Positions 12,901 through 27,900 of a stretch of 64,000 bases of DNA are shown piece by piece (position 1 is the first letter of the stretch; each line of letters starts with the position of its first letter). Source of the DNA: Phoronis australis (lineage: Eukaryota; Phoronida; Phoronidae); assembly GCA_002633005.1 (NCBI GenBank), contig NMRA01000789.1:80398-144397 (forward strand), given 5' to 3'. The notes beneath the pieces are model-generated. The model did not search any database, was not told the DNA's origin, and worked only from the letters and a program-made list of their open reading frames with translations. The translations under genes and the position numbers were made by a program.

Positions 12901-15900
12901 TCAGTCAGAGATGAACATCCAGGCATAGAACACAAACTAACACAGCACAACTATTCCTTTGTTTTGCTAATGTTATTTATGAAATACTTAGGAAGTGATT
13001 TTGCATTTGGAAGAACGGTTTTATTGTTCGAAACTTAATTCAGTGGTTCTGATATACTTGCTTTCATCAGTTGGAATACAGATTTCTGTGCTTAGCAAGT
13101 CGATGCCCAGTTCAGAGAGGTGAATGGCTGCAACCAATGGTTGATGCCCAGTTCGGAGAGGTGATTGGCTGCAACCAATGGTTGATGCCCAGTTCGTAGA
13201 GGTGATTGGCTGCAACCAATGGTTGATGCCTAGTTCAGAGAGTTGATTGGCTGCAACCAATGGTCGATGTCCAGTTCGGAGAGCTGATTGGCTACAACCA
13301 ATGGTCGATGCCCAGTTCAGATAGGTGATTGGCGGCAACCCCTGGTTTCTAAATCAACAGTTTCCAGGAACACAACTCAAAATGGCAATATTCGTGTAAT
13401 CAACCTGCATTATCATTCCATGAAATTTCAACGTCGCAATGTGCCAATGAAAGTGCAACATTCCCAAAACCCTTGACAACTATGCAAACTAACTAGCGAC
13501 AGAAGAACCTGGAATACTCTTGACATGGATCACAAAAAGAACCTTTGCAAACCCTGGGTAATCCCACTAGACCTGTCTCGCACTCTGTGAGTTTTTAGCC
13601 TGTTCATAACTGTTTTGGTTCCTATAGTCAGGTATGTACACCTTTTCAACACAATGCAGTCTACATGGAAAACACCTTCAATCATTGCCGAATGCGTACA
13701 ATTAAAGGATTACATAACTGCAGCTGAAATTTGTAAGACACAAACCATTGACACGGTTATTACAGAACCTGGATTCGTAGGAACTTGATTTTTTTAACAA
13801 ATATGCATCTTTATTTTGTATCATAGTAAAGGATTACAAAACTGTCTAAACTCCATCTTTATATTTGGCGCTTTTGCAATCTGTGATCAAAGTTGCTGAC
13901 AGTGACATGAAACCACATTTAACCAATATCTTAATGTTCGAATAAGAAATAATAAATACATTAACTACGATAACATTTCTTCAAAATACCTAATGAGGCC
14001 CTAAACAAGCCTGCATTCAGCCAAATACCTACAAAATTATACATTAAACTCGGCAAAACTTTATATTTTTTGAAAGTAGAAAGACTGCAGAATTGGATTT
14101 TTGGTTTAAAACCATACTGCTACTTCTTGGTTTATGTGACGACGTCTTTTCACCAAAATTTAGCAAAAAGGAAGAAGCATCCATACAGCGCCATCAAAAA
14201 CACCACCACATTTTGTTTGATAAGAAATGTTCAAGATGAAATCTCAAAAACGCTATTGCAGTTTTCTAAAATACCATTTCGTTTACGTTTTATACAACTT
14301 TTAATTTTTTTCATAAAAACCCATAAAAGTCCTGGTTTTGATAGCCGCTAATGAAAAGGTGGAAAATTTTAGAAAAAAATCCTGAGGACAGATCATAAAA
14401 GATAGCATCTGAAAGTTTCATTTAAATCTGATAAGCCATTTCTGAGATGAGATGTTCCAAACTTGGACAATTTTGGACATTTTTGTTCGGTAATAGGTAA
14501 CTGTAAAATGATGCACCTTATGACACACACTAGAAAACCAAGACTCCTAGATTCTATTAAAGATATTCAACTAGTAGAGTGCATGATTTCGCCAGACGCT
14601 ACAACACAGGGTGACATACACAGCTGGGACAGTGACACACAGTTACATCAGACTGACCTACCTTTGATGTACATATCGTCCTCTAGTGGTGCGTGAAAGC
14701 ATTAGTAAGTCGGCGAATAAGAGGACGGGTTACAAGGCGAAAAAGCGGTTAAGCAACAGAATGGAGACCATCAGTGAGGTAGGTTTAACGCGTTATTTGA
14801 AAGCATGAATTCAAAGCAATAATTTTAAACATCTGCAACGTTTTTGTAAACTTTTTTGAAAAACTGGAAACTGATAATTTTTGGCAATCATTATTAGGCA
14901 AAATAATTGAAGAATTACCAACTTTGCACAATTGTGTTTTTTCTGCAAATAAAGTGTCCAACAAAACAGGCGTTGAAGCGCACCATAACATTTGACAGAA
15001 AAACGACCGTCTTGTTTTTAAATAAATTAATAGTTAAAAGAGGTAGAAAAACTACAGGCAATTTAGGAATACACAATCTCGTTCAAATTATACAAAAATG
15101 AAATAAAAGCTATTGTGAGCAAAATGAAGTAAAAAGAAAAACAAAACTGGAGTTGTCTCCACTCACTTGTGATGGAATGGGGGCGCTGCGCGGTGTTGGC
15201 CGGACTACCTCCGCTGGTGCCTGTACTGGCGCTCATGAGTGAAACCACGCTCTCCGAGCTCTGATCGCGACTACGTGGGCTGAACATTGGGTTCAAGGTC
15301 ATCTTGAGGTCATGCGCCGTGCCGGACTGAGTAGGTCCACTGTCAGTCGAGCCTGGAAAGAACAAGAAATCATTTTCAATGTTTACCACCTAGTCTTTTC
15401 ATAACTTTTGAATTTAAAAACCACCAGACAGCAAAATGATAAAAAGGTTTAGTTTTTGGCACAAAATAGCGCACTTGGACAGAGCTCATCAGGATCTACT
15501 TAAGAAAACAACAAAATATTAATAGTAAAAACAACAATGGGAATTTCATATCTTTCTCAAAAGAGCAACTTACAGTTTTTAATTTTGGAATTATTAAAGA
15601 CAACTGTTTGCAACGCACACACAGTTACCAATCCTATTTCAGTCCCTCCTCAAATTAAAACCATCACTAATGTTTTACGCAACGCACACACAGTTACCAA
15701 TCCTATTTCAGTCCCTCCTCAAATTAAAACCATCACTAATGTTTACGCACATAGAATCTGATATAAATCACAGAAAATAAGCATACAGGTCAACACTTAC
15801 TGATTACAGATTTTATGTGGTACACACTGGATTACATGGCAAATACCTCAAGCCCAAACAACAACTGATTCGGACAATACCAGGACAATACCTTCGAGTG

Positions 15901-18900
15901 ATCTCCATTCAGACACTCCAAGCCTCGGTAAAGAAGCCAGAGTTGTTGAATGAATAAAAAAAAATCTCGGCATAATTTCTGACATCCCCAACAATCCACA
16001 CTGACACTTTGGCTGGAATGCCGAACACCGACTTAAACGAAGGAAATAATTTCCGCACCTGCCCGTGGCTATGCACGTTGGTCCTTCCTCTCCTATAGGC
16101 TTAAATTTCTTACAGTTCCCTAAATACCACTGGGACAACCGGTCCAGTGTTATGAGAAATTGACACATTGGCAATTAGAAGAAATGTGGTCCGAATAGTG
16201 GTTAATAAAGCACACGATACACAGACCTGTTGAGAGCTTGAAAGAGTTAACAACAGGGCAATAGCATGGATTAGCCCTCATTTACTCATTAGGTCAGTTA
16301 ATTTGAACAGCGGGTCCGAGGAGCCGTGGAGTGGTTAGTCTGATGGCTATTGGGCCCCAAAGCTATCTAAATGACTAAAAATGGTTAGACTAAAATGATA
16401 CACTACATGGGAACAGCATGGGCATCCACTTATTTGAAACAGAAATTACCATAAAATTGTTCGCGGGAAAGAACACATCTCTGTCATTATTTGAACAAAT
16501 GCAATGTCGAAACTTGGTATCACAGCATCAGCTGGACAATGAAAATTCATTAATATTGGACATGCAGAAAATAAACACTTTTCTAAAAATAAAAAGCTAT
16601 CTATCTTTGTGAGAACAGGTAAATTCATGAATGTGTTTTACTGTGAAAAAATGCTATTCTTATTAATAAAATATAACAGAAATTCATTCTTCCTCGACAA
16701 GTTTCAGCATGCAAAGTTGTTGCGGATGTCCCTCACACAGTATTTCCGCCACAATTACAGTGTTTGTCCAACGCTGCATTTCTGCATCAAAGGCCGAAGC
16801 CGAATCAACAAAGACACTAACTGACTTGATGGGTGTCCCTTTGGTCGGAACCTTTCGTAAGTCGTCTTTACTTATTTTCCGCTAATTAAAGGTATCAACA
16901 GATTGGCCTCACGTTCGTTCCAGTACACACACTGCATCATTCTGCACTAGTGCTATGACTTCGGAACTGTTTCAAGGACCCCAAGACACTGAAATGGACC
17001 CCTCAAATGTGGAAGGTGTGTACAATGACTCCAGTGTTTGAAGCTGTAGAAAAACGCAGCAAAATTAATATGTTAACTGCAGTTACAATGTATGAGCACC
17101 ATTAAAAAAATTTAAATTACAAGAATTTTGTCGTGTATTTAAAATTAAAGGTAAAAAGAAAACAAGACTATAAAGTTGACGTGCTGTAATCTTTCTTTTC
17201 ATACAGGATTTCAACGGTTGAAACACGAAAAGATTCTCGGGCATCTGGTAACAAAATCTGCATAATGAATATGTCTAACGACAAAGACTACCTTAAACAG
17301 ACCAACAGCCCGTGAAAATCCTTGAGCTCCCGTGGAATCACAACAAAAAATCTCTTCAACACAGAGCGACAGCAGTTAAAAACACCAGACTAGCACCACT
17401 ACTGGCATACAGAAAGTTTCTTTCGAATCCCAATCATACAGCTAATCTCTTAAGTGCACCCCATAGGAATGTCCAAATGTCTAAAAGCTCAAAGACTCTA
17501 ACAGCCAGCAGGCTTTAATTAGGTGGGCTCACGTTTGTAGCCTGAAAACATTGTGGGCTGTTTTTTAACACAGCCATGTGTTAGACCATATGCACGCACT
17601 CAAAGATTGTTGAGAACATTAGACAAATGTGGCTCCTTAATACTGTTACTACTGTGTTACACATTCAACTAAATGCCTTAATTGAAAAACCAACTTAGTT
17701 GTAGAGCATAACTTTCAGTTGAAGCAGCTACAAACGTATCATCAATGGTAAAAACGTATTTCTGATTTACACTAAATATCATGATGAAATTGAGACAATA
17801 TTCACTTACAGTGGTCCCAGATTTTAAGATCCAGTTCGATGTCCATTATTCATAGAATAAAAAAGGTTCTCAAACTACGGGAACCCTGTTAATGACGTCA
17901 ACTGAAATTGGTGTCAAATTATTCCTTCACGTCAAATTTCAGGAGTAGATTCTGGACTTGGAAAGAACTGTCAGTTTGTTACTTATTGAGATACTGACTC
18001 TACAAGTTGATGTTACACAGCAGGTCATTGTATTGACTCTACAAGTTGACGTTACACAGCAGGTCATTGTATTGACTCTACAAGTTGACGTTACACAGTA
18101 CGGTAGGTCATTGTATGATCTGAGCGTGGTCTCAACCAATAACGGACCGTCAAATTTTTCCAGGCTCAAAAATCACTTCTGATCTGAGCTGGGAACGAGT
18201 TGAGATTACTTTTATAACGGCAAGTAGTCCAAATGAAATTAGTTTCTTTGATGAAAAGCTCTCATGATCGTTGATTACAACAAAAATTTGATCAACGCTA
18301 CTGGATAGGAAAGAGGGAGGAGAATACAATCTAAATTTAAACATAATTTATCCGTAATCACCTCCGGAAACCGGAAAACAGGGATGTGTATCAAAACTAA
18401 CAGGGAAGAAAATTACCATGATTTAAATCAGTAAAGACTGAGGGTCAGTCAAGGTGGCAGGGCCACTCAGACACGTGCTAGCCATTAATTGTACATTAGT
18501 ACTGACATAACAAAAATAATCGCCAGATTAAATGCAGCCTTGTGTCTGAAGCGATCTGAGCATGCCAGCCAGAAAAAAGTATGGGAAGCGAGCGCAAGAA
18601 AACAAACACGATAAAGCAAATGCCAAGAAAATGAGAATGAGAAAATGAGCATGAGAAAATGAGAATGAGAAAATGAGCATGAGAAAATGAGAATGAGAAA
18701 ATGAGCATGAGAAAATGAGAAAATAAGCATTAGAAGGTGAGGATAGGCCAATCAACATAAGAAACTTCAGAACATGGAACAGCAACACAGACTGTAAAAT
18801 AAACTGTTTTTCAACCAAAACAATATAAAGTAGAGAGGAGATGTGAAATATTGACTTCCACAGGCAGGAACTGCATCATCGAAAGCTTGAGGGACCATGT

Positions 18901-21900
18901 TACAACCATTGAACACAACAGAGACAGGATAAAGAATGGATACATGAAGGTTCTGTGCCATTGTTGTTGTAAGCTTTAAAGCCCATCTTCAACAGTAACG
19001 CCTGTAAATTTGGTTCCTTCAGCATGTTAAGAGCATCGCTTTGAGCCTACTAGTGAAATAAATTGCTAAATGTAACGAATTGTTAGGTATATTGGCTTGC
19101 TTTTGTCTACGTCACCACAAGAATCACCTCTTAATTCTAAGAGCAGCCAATAACACCTGCACACAGCAGTGGTGTTCTATACAGACCCCAATTCAATACA
19201 ACCTTTCGTTGTTTGTGCTGGGATCTGGCGGTGACGCAACATGGCGGTGATGCAACATGGCGCAAAAAGGCAGCTTCACTTATCATTTGACGGGCCTACA
19301 CTTGCGTGATTGAACTCACATTTTCTTATTTTACTAAGGCTTTGATAGGACTATCTGGTTAGCCCAATACATCCAAAATAATAAAATTCCCTTGCACTGT
19401 ATATGGCTAAAAATCTCCAGTTTAAGGCAGGGTAGAACTGTCTTTAGCATTCTCAAATATCAGAAACTGCATATTGTATCAACAGAGTCTGAAAATAACC
19501 ACCTATACAATGTTTTCATGTGTAACCACAGTGTGTGAATGATCCTTTGTTGTTGATCATAATTTTTAAATTTGGTACAGCCAAGATTGTCTATTGTTAA
19601 AATTTGATAGCTTGAATGAGTAATAATTAATTTTCACTGTCCCAAACTAGAGAATTTTTAGCGTAATAACTTCTCCAGGAGAGCCTTTGTGCTTGGCTGT
19701 AGCACTGTTAAATATTGGTTTGAAAACTAGTGCTATGACATTTGAGAGACCGTCTTTAAGCAACACGGTACATTTTTTGATTTCTGATATTTGCTCAATG
19801 CATCGATTACAGGACTTTGTTTATAAACCCTCCAAAGTAGGGAGTATGGACAATGACTTTTTGAGCCATACACAAGAAATTTGCAATCCTCATCGAGTTT
19901 ATATTTTCTATTGTGGAGAACACTGAAGAAACATGCGGATACAAACTGCAAGCAATTGTGCCAGCCTTGGCTCAATTTTAATTCAAATGACCATGAAACC
20001 AATCAGAAGAAAAAATGACGGTGAACGCACAGAACACATTACCACAAACAACTTTGCCATACCAGCATGCTTCTCACAGTCGACAAACAAACATTTTGTC
20101 GTAGATAATTTTTGACAAATGTAATGCAGACTTCCAGGGGTGATGGCCAACAAAACAAATGATAAGAGTTAAAAATTAAGTGTGGAAATCATTAGTCACT
20201 AGTCAATAACTCTACTGAAATATTAAACACAATGATTTTTGGAACTAATTATCTGCGAAAACAAGCAAAAATAGAGGACTCCACACACTGAATATTCACA
20301 AGGTTTCGTTCATGGCAATCCAGTGAAGTGAAAATAACATTCGATGCCACAGTAATAAATGCTACAGTCTCTTGAAAGATGTAGGATTGTTTACAAGGCA
20401 ATGCATTGAAAAGGAATACACCACAATCAACTGTCTAATGGAGTCGTGTTCAGCATTAAGCAACAGAAAGTATTTACTGGAGTCCAGTAAATCTCTTATA
20501 CACAGGGGCGTATAAAGGATTTTGAGTTGGGGGGAAGGGCAGAGTATTAGCCAGGATTTTCCCCTCAGACATTCACACCCCCAACTCCCAAATGGAATCT
20601 GGGAGAATTTTAGGGGGCGGGGGGGGCTAGCCCCCTTGACGCGCAAGTGCAAAGTTGTGAAATTGTGAATTCCACATAAACAAATTAATCACTTATTTAG
20701 CACACAATATGGCCGACAAGTGAAATTCTAGTTTGTCATATGTCTCCACAAAAATAATGATTACAGAATATTTTAGTCCATTAATAGCACGGTTTATACT
20801 GTGTAGATGTTGTAAAACAACATTTGGTAAAGTTAACTCTGTTTGCAGCAAAGTCTTTGAAAATGGAAAAACAATTTTGTCAATCATTTTTGTACAAAGG
20901 ATTACTGTACTCTACTCACATGGTGCATCATGAACAGACCCAAACTGAACAGTAAGTTTATATACAAACCAAAGCAGACCTTGAATAGAAAGAAAATTGG
21001 AGAGAACCACATCAAAGTTCACAACAAAGCAATTTTTCCAAGCAAGCCTAGGCTGGCCCACCAAGACTACCAAGTGCCGGCCTCTATTGGCAAAAACCAA
21101 GATAAGACAAACATCACTTCTGTTCTCATCAGTGGACAATAACTGGGGGGGGGGGGGGGGCGTNTCGGCCTTAATAGGTGAACAAATTCAGGTGTACAAG
21201 AATGCCTAAGAAAGGGTGAGATTTATGGCATGAAACACTACAAAAGAGAAGTGTTTCAAGTCAAGAAGAAAAACCTACTAAAGGATAGCTTTTCATGGCA
21301 GCTCCCTACAAATGGGTCCCCTTCTTCAGAGACCACTTTCTAAATGAGCAGATATCTTAATATTCCAGCTACATCCACCTCAAAAATAAAGTCAAATACC
21401 CCCTCCCTCTAGACAATAACATAAAAACTAGGTCCACACAATTGTGGCATCATGCAGTGATGAAAAATAGTCAATTTCCAAATGTTATCAGACTACCTCA
21501 GTTACTATAAGTCCATTATCAAACAAAAAAATCACATGAGTTCAGCATCTATAAAGCTTGTTCACAAGGATTCGGTTCTTGTGAAATAGTGGGAAACATC
21601 TGAATGGTTACAGTCCAATAGCAAACGTGATCAAGAAGGTGCCCCCTGTTGACAGATGGGAGAACAGGTGTCCCAACAGAGTTGACAGGAAGGTGGCAAC
21701 ATATTTGCCACTGAGTGTGGACTTCACAGACATGGCCAGAACACTGTGAGGTCAAACTGCTTGCAAGGATTTCCCACGAAATCAGGCTGGTTGTTGAAGT
21801 AAAAACCAGTGGAACCAGAAGCAAAACCAGTGAGCTCAGGAAATAGTCTAGACAAAGATTAAACACAGTTATGCACATTTTCACCAAAAAAATCAAACCC

Positions 21901-24900
21901 AGAAAACTATTTATTTATTGCACCACTGTAAGAGCCACAGGTGAGTACCTACGAAAATGCTAATTAATTTAAAATACTGTTGAGCAGTGTATTTATTGGC
22001 TGCCCTCTCTCCTGCACAAATAACATGCCCACATACAGTGCCCTCTCTCCTCCACAAATAACATGCCCACATACAATGCCCTCTCTCCTCCACAAATAAC
22101 ATGCCCACATACAATGCCCTCTCTCCTCCACAAATAACATGCCCACATACAGTGCCCTCTCTCCTCCACAAATAACATGCCCACATACAGTGCCCTCTCT
22201 CCTCCACAAATAACATGCCCACATACAATGCCCTCTCTCCTCCACAAATAACATGCCCACATACAGTGCCCTCTCTCCTCCACAAATAACATGCCCACAT
22301 ACACAACTCCCTCAAGTCATCAGACAGCAACTCCATGAGCGGACACTNNNNNNNNNNNNNNNNNNNNNNNNNNNNNNNNNNNNNNNNNNNNNNNNNNNNN
22401 NNNNNNNNNNNNNNNNNNNNNNNNNNNNNNNNNNNNNNNNNNNNNNNNNNNNNNNNNNNNNNNNNNGCCCGTCCACTCCCAACCCACACAAATTTGGCTG
22501 CAGAGCGGTAGTATTTGTCGCCGCGCTTAACAATAACACGAGCCGCCATTGAAAATCAGACCACGCTTTACCCAGATGCCCCGGCAATGTTGACAATTTA
22601 CGTTCCTCCGAAACATAAAGGCTTCCGCTTTCCGAGGAGAACGTCGTCTGCAACGCCGCGGTAAGAAAGGAATTTGCCGCGGCAATTTCATATCAAATCC
22701 GATTTTTTTACGCGGAAATATTATAAAAAAAGCCGAAAGCACATTTCAAAAAAGCGGAAATCCGCGTTTCCGCGGAAAATTCCAAGCCCTGTTTGTAATG
22801 AGTGTCAACAACACTGCTATGATAAAAAACAAACTGAAATAACATCGAAGGCACAAGATCAAAACATATATGTCAAGGGTTATGTTTAGGGGCAAACTCA
22901 GCCAATAGCCACATAAAGCTGCTATCCCACCAGGGGCCCCCGGGCCTCCATTTTGTGACTAAATATTGGGCCCATTCAACCCTATGAAAATATATCAAAA
23001 TCATGCAAAATTACCCTCCAATGATCAGAAAATTTGACTCAAGATTAGAGTCACTTATCCAAAACATTAGCCTCAGTTATTTAAGGTAATGTCAACGAGG
23101 GGTGGTGACAGAGGGTGGTGGTAAAGGGGGCTGAAGTGAATTTTTGCTCAACCAAGAAATCCCCTTTCAAAAAACACAGGTACTTTCCCTACAGGTGAAT
23201 GAGGACCCTCCCCACATTCCCTAAAACAAAATGAACCGCTAAAAACTGATCTTGTCCTGTTTAAGAAGTGGTTACTGGGTCATTATTGCTGGAGACCATG
23301 GACAGCGCAAAGAATGACCGCTGTAACAAGCCAATGTATAGAGCTTGGGCCCATGCAATAATGAACTGACCCTTCTTTACAACCTGGAAATCACTTCTGC
23401 TATAACTGAGGAACAATTTGAGACCAAAATCAAAACAGTACGAGGTCCAAATCAAAAGTTATCTATTGTGACGGAAGGCAGCTTTTTGGACACATTAAGT
23501 ATTTTTCAATTCTTCAAAAATTAAGTTATGAACATAGGCATACCTATCTACTGATGGAAATAGTAGTTTTCAACACCATGACAAATTTCATTAAAACTGA
23601 AGTTATGATGAAAACACCAAAAAAAATAAAGATAACATAATCACAGCGAATTACTTGAAAATTAGTCCAAATCTATGCTACAAAATTTTGAAGAACTTCA
23701 CCAAGATACGATTTTGTCAATGCTTGTAAAACAATTGTAGAGTAAAAATAGTACAGAAACATTGTCACCAACTCACCAGTCGTCACTGTCGACATAGGAC
23801 TCCCGTTGTCCACCGTATGTTTCTCCGGCGTTAACAACTCCGTGCTGTTCAGCGATGAAACGCTGGTAAACGTATCTTCTGTCTGATTAGCTGAGTGTAC
23901 TGCACCGCCGCGATCACCCAGTAGTAGACCCAGCCTTGTCATGAGGTCCTGTTGAGCGACATCTGGTGGCGGTGGTGGAAGTGCATCATCAGCTGTGTGA
24001 ACAAAAAAGCAATGAAAAACAGACTGGCAGATGATTGAAGGTTTACATGCAAGAGTAAAGCAAAACAAAACTTCCAATTATCGAAGAAGTTGTAATTGAA
24101 GGAAACCATAAAAGTTGCATCAGTAAAATTACAAATTAGTCATTTTTTCAGACTTCATATTTACTACCCACTACAACCAGTGCACATACAAGAAATTCTG
24201 ACAAATCCACAACTTCTTACCAATATCAAGCTAATTTTTTAAAATCTTATCTAGTAAATTGGTTACCCTTTGAGGCCAGGCATGTACAGAAACCTGAATC
24301 TTACCTTAACATAATCCAAACCTCAGGCCATTGCAATAAATTTTGTTTCCTAAACATTAGGCTCAACACTAGTATAAACAAAATCTGTCAGAGAGGATTG
24401 CATGGTGACCAGCTCCTACCACTCTCAACATGACCTCACAACTGAATACAGCAGGCACGTGGCTTTGTACTAAGACTTAAGTTCTGTTTTAATAAGGTAG
24501 AAGGAAGCTTAGCAGTCTGCACTGATGAGTTCTACATATTACCATGGCCAGGGGAATTATTTTTAATCAATAGACTGTACATAAACATCCCGTTGACCAA
24601 TAGAGCAGAATGTGGCCCCTTCACCCATGGTTTCAAACAGGCCTGGTTTCCGTCTCCGAAAAGAATTCTGTTTATATTTTTTGTTTCTAGTTGGTGTTGA
24701 AATTAATCTGCTGCAAGTAAGGGTCAACAGGTTAAAACTCTCGTTTTTATTAATGAAGACAGTTTTTGTGCTAAATTGCTTCAGCAAAGGCAGGTCAGCT
24801 GGCAGCCAGTGATAGTTTGAGATCAATCATGCAAATGTCACTGGGAACAAACAACGGTTCACTTCATACTTCATTTTATAGTTTTTGCCCAAAACGATTC

Positions 24901-27900
24901 CACTGACAAAAACCATTAAGACGATCAACTCAGTAGTATTGCACTTTTTTAATTGGGACTTGAACCCATGACCTTCTGTAATGGAAGTGGACACTAATCC
25001 CACAAGGCCGTGCTGCCTCCTTGTAGTCCAAGTCAAAATTTAGTTTTTGACAAAAAAATGTTTATAGCAGTTTCAGTAAGTCAATGTTTTAAATAAGTTC
25101 ACAGCCATATTTTCATTAGGAGTTCAAAGTTCAGAGAAGCTGGACCTTTCTACTTAATAAGTTTTCGCATCAACTAAAGGTTTTCACCCTCCAGGGAAAA
25201 CCGGATATTAAAGTCAACCATAGCATGCTTTTGCATTAAGCTAGGCCATCCCGTTGCCAAGTCAAGACAGAACGCGAAAACAGCTTGTCAATGAAAACAC
25301 TCGATTATTTTACATTTTTGTACTTTGAAAAGGTTGTATGAATAGGACCTGTTGCTTGATCATTTAAACTGCACAACAGATCAGTGTACATTTCACTTTG
25401 TCATTACCTAATGTGCAAACATTTTGTACATGTATCCAAATTAATGCATAGTTGTCAAAATATTGTTTTGCCTAAAAGGATGCTAAACTCTGTTTTGGTA
25501 ATTTCAACCAATCCTCATTCTATCACTGCTAATGCATCATGGGCATTCCACAATGCACAATGCAACTAAAAACTCGTACTTTCTTTGTCACAGATAGCAT
25601 ATTATGGTTCTTGGTAAGTGGGCTGTCCCTACAGTGGTTGTATAACTCGCCTAAAGCGTAGGTCACGCTTAACCGTTTAGCAGACTTTGCATGGAATTTT
25701 CAAATTTTCCTGGAAACATTTGAGGGTTGTCGTGGGTTACAGAGCATTACTTTGTGTCAGAGAACTAGATGGGAATGTCGTTTTCAATATCTGTTCATTT
25801 GCGTCTTGCACATAACCGTGTAGACCTAAGATTCATTCATAGGCGTAGGAAGACTAGTGCCATGGCAGAGACTAGATGGCTCCGATCTACTCTAGTTCAT
25901 GATTGGTAACTGAAATGATGCAGAGTAGCTTAGCAACAAAGGCTGGTCCTCCCAACAAGGGCACGGATTGGTCCCTTCATCATAATAATTCTTTTCATTT
26001 GAATTATATGTTGATGTACACTGGTTAACAGCAACACATTCATAACCACACTGTTTGCACATGCTGTACTAGTGTTGGTAAATAGTAAAAGCACAGCACT
26101 GAAGCAACACCTATCAGGCTAGTCAGCTCACATGACTTTCCAAATAAGGAAGTCAATACAACTGAAAACTTGACTATATTGTCGGCTTGCACGAAGCCAA
26201 CCGAGTGCTGCAGGTTGGAATGAGGCTAAGGCACAGGTGGCCATGCCTTGTGAGTGCATATCTTTAACTGGTGGACCATTCTGAATACTTTGCATTTATC
26301 AATAAATAGGCGCCTCATTATATACTTTTTTATACCCAATAAGTCAAGTCCACTCACGTACTGTTTGAAAAAAACTTGCAGAGGTTTCACTCTTGAGTTT
26401 CACACACAGGCGCAAGCAACCAATTCTATATATGCGGTAGGCTCAGCTTCAAAAATAGGCGCACGGGCCTATTTCCAGTTCCAGATATGAACAGAGCTTC
26501 AAATAAAGGCACATGAGCTTACTTCCGGACATAGGCGTAGCTCCACCCTTAGGCCCATGGCTAAAAAATAGGCGCGCGTACAGTAGGAACTCCACAACAC
26601 CTACCTCGCCTACTGCTGTGACCATTCATGGCCGACTCTGAGCAGTCTCGGAGTTGCTCTTCATCATCCTCAAACTCATTTAGGCTGACACCGCTTGAAA
26701 CACTCAGACGAGAGCCCACACGGTCGCCATATCCTTCGTTCGCAGGCGTGTACTGTTGGGGTTTGGGTGGGACAGGCGGGGCACGGGGTACGTTGAAGAA
26801 CTTGGGACGGGCGCTGGCCTGAGGCGTCGACGAGTCTGGAAATGACAAAGAATAATACAGAGATGTTCTAATGACTGCAAACTTAAGCGAAAAATTATGG
26901 AGTTACCATCAACTAGTTACCATCAACTAATTACTATCTATCAATGCAAAACATCATTTATGGCGCCTATCTCGACCAGGGGCCCCATTTAGTGAAAGTG
27001 ACTTTTAAGTCTTAAAAGACTTCAGACAGAAACTTGGGAACATGCTTCCATTTCATAATTGTTCAAAACAAAACGCATTACAGTCTATAAATAATATGTA
27101 GAAAACATCTCACTAATCAGCAGCACTTTTACTCAAGTGAGACTTAATTATTTTTCAGAAATAGTTGTGTGGAGCGAAAGACTAAATTCATGTTTTAAGT
27201 CTTAAGTAACGTTTCTGGAAAGGGGCCAAAAGGGTCATAACACAGTCTACATAGAAACAGACTCACGACCAGTCATAAATTTTGCCATCTCAGTTTAGAC
27301 TCTGTGTAGAAAAAAATACTTCGTAACTTTACAACTAAAGTGAAACGGACCCCACTCGCGTAATACCTCAATCTACAAACACAAAGCTAAACTGCACTGT
27401 GAAACACAAAGTTTCAAAAACTTGCCATAGCAGGATACTCACTGCAGTTACCAATAGTGAAACTTCTAACCAAAATACTCTATGAAGACGCCCAGCTGGT
27501 TAACCATCATTGTCTCTACCAAGTAAATCATTCTGAGTAAAGAAACAACACATTCACTTATCCCAGGTATAGGTGTGGTCACTGGACTGGAGTCAATCTT
27601 GTTGAATTTGAAAATGGTGGCATCCAACAGACGGTGAAGGAAAAAGACTACCTTATATGCTGTTAGCACTTTCACTGGCAACAGGTTCATGACTGAAACA
27701 AGCTATGCAGGTCAAAACAATAAGGAATGTGTCCTAAGTACATCAAGGGTAAAATGTGCGTGTGCCTAGTTTCCATGGCAACAGCCAAGTAGTCTGGGGC
27801 ATGGTGGGTTTGAACAGAAACAAATAAAGCCATCCCAACAACCACCGTGGGTGATACTTCAATCATTTCATGGAATTTTGCGATGGAGTACCAACAATGA

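Larger units (their letters stand above)
10960..15166 (-). other. TANC intron 6 (4,207 bp)
   Basis: Phase-1 intron containing the inverted-repeat element at 11285-11560, a perfect palindrome (12225-12258), a dispersed repeat copy near 12426, a 41-bp minisatellite (13102-13340) and a dispersed repeat copy at about 14070-14470. Confidence 0.83.
15353..23776 (-). other. TANC intron 5 (8,424 bp)
   Basis: Phase-1 intron with minisatellites at 15611-15747 (69 bp), 17995-18110 (39 bp), 18630-18728 (28 bp) and 22003-22306 (38 bp). It also has a G-rich repeat remnant near 20.5-20.65 kb, a dispersed repeat copy near 20.7 kb, and gaps at 21164 and 22348-22466. A CpG-rich repeat edge lies at 22.5-22.8 kb. 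An exon inside the gap cannot be excluded, but phases agree without one. Confidence 0.8.

Noticed and set aside
16315-16385. tRNA-like stretch with GTGGAGTGGTTAGTCTG
   Set aside because: No B box at the right distance and no cloverleaf.
18485-18818. Phe/Ser/His-rich frames on the minus strand
   Set aside because: Translation of the 28-bp purine-rich minisatellite.
21964-22549. Repetitive frames of 98-212 codons, part through Ns
   Set aside because: Product of the 38-bp minisatellite and the 119-N gap.
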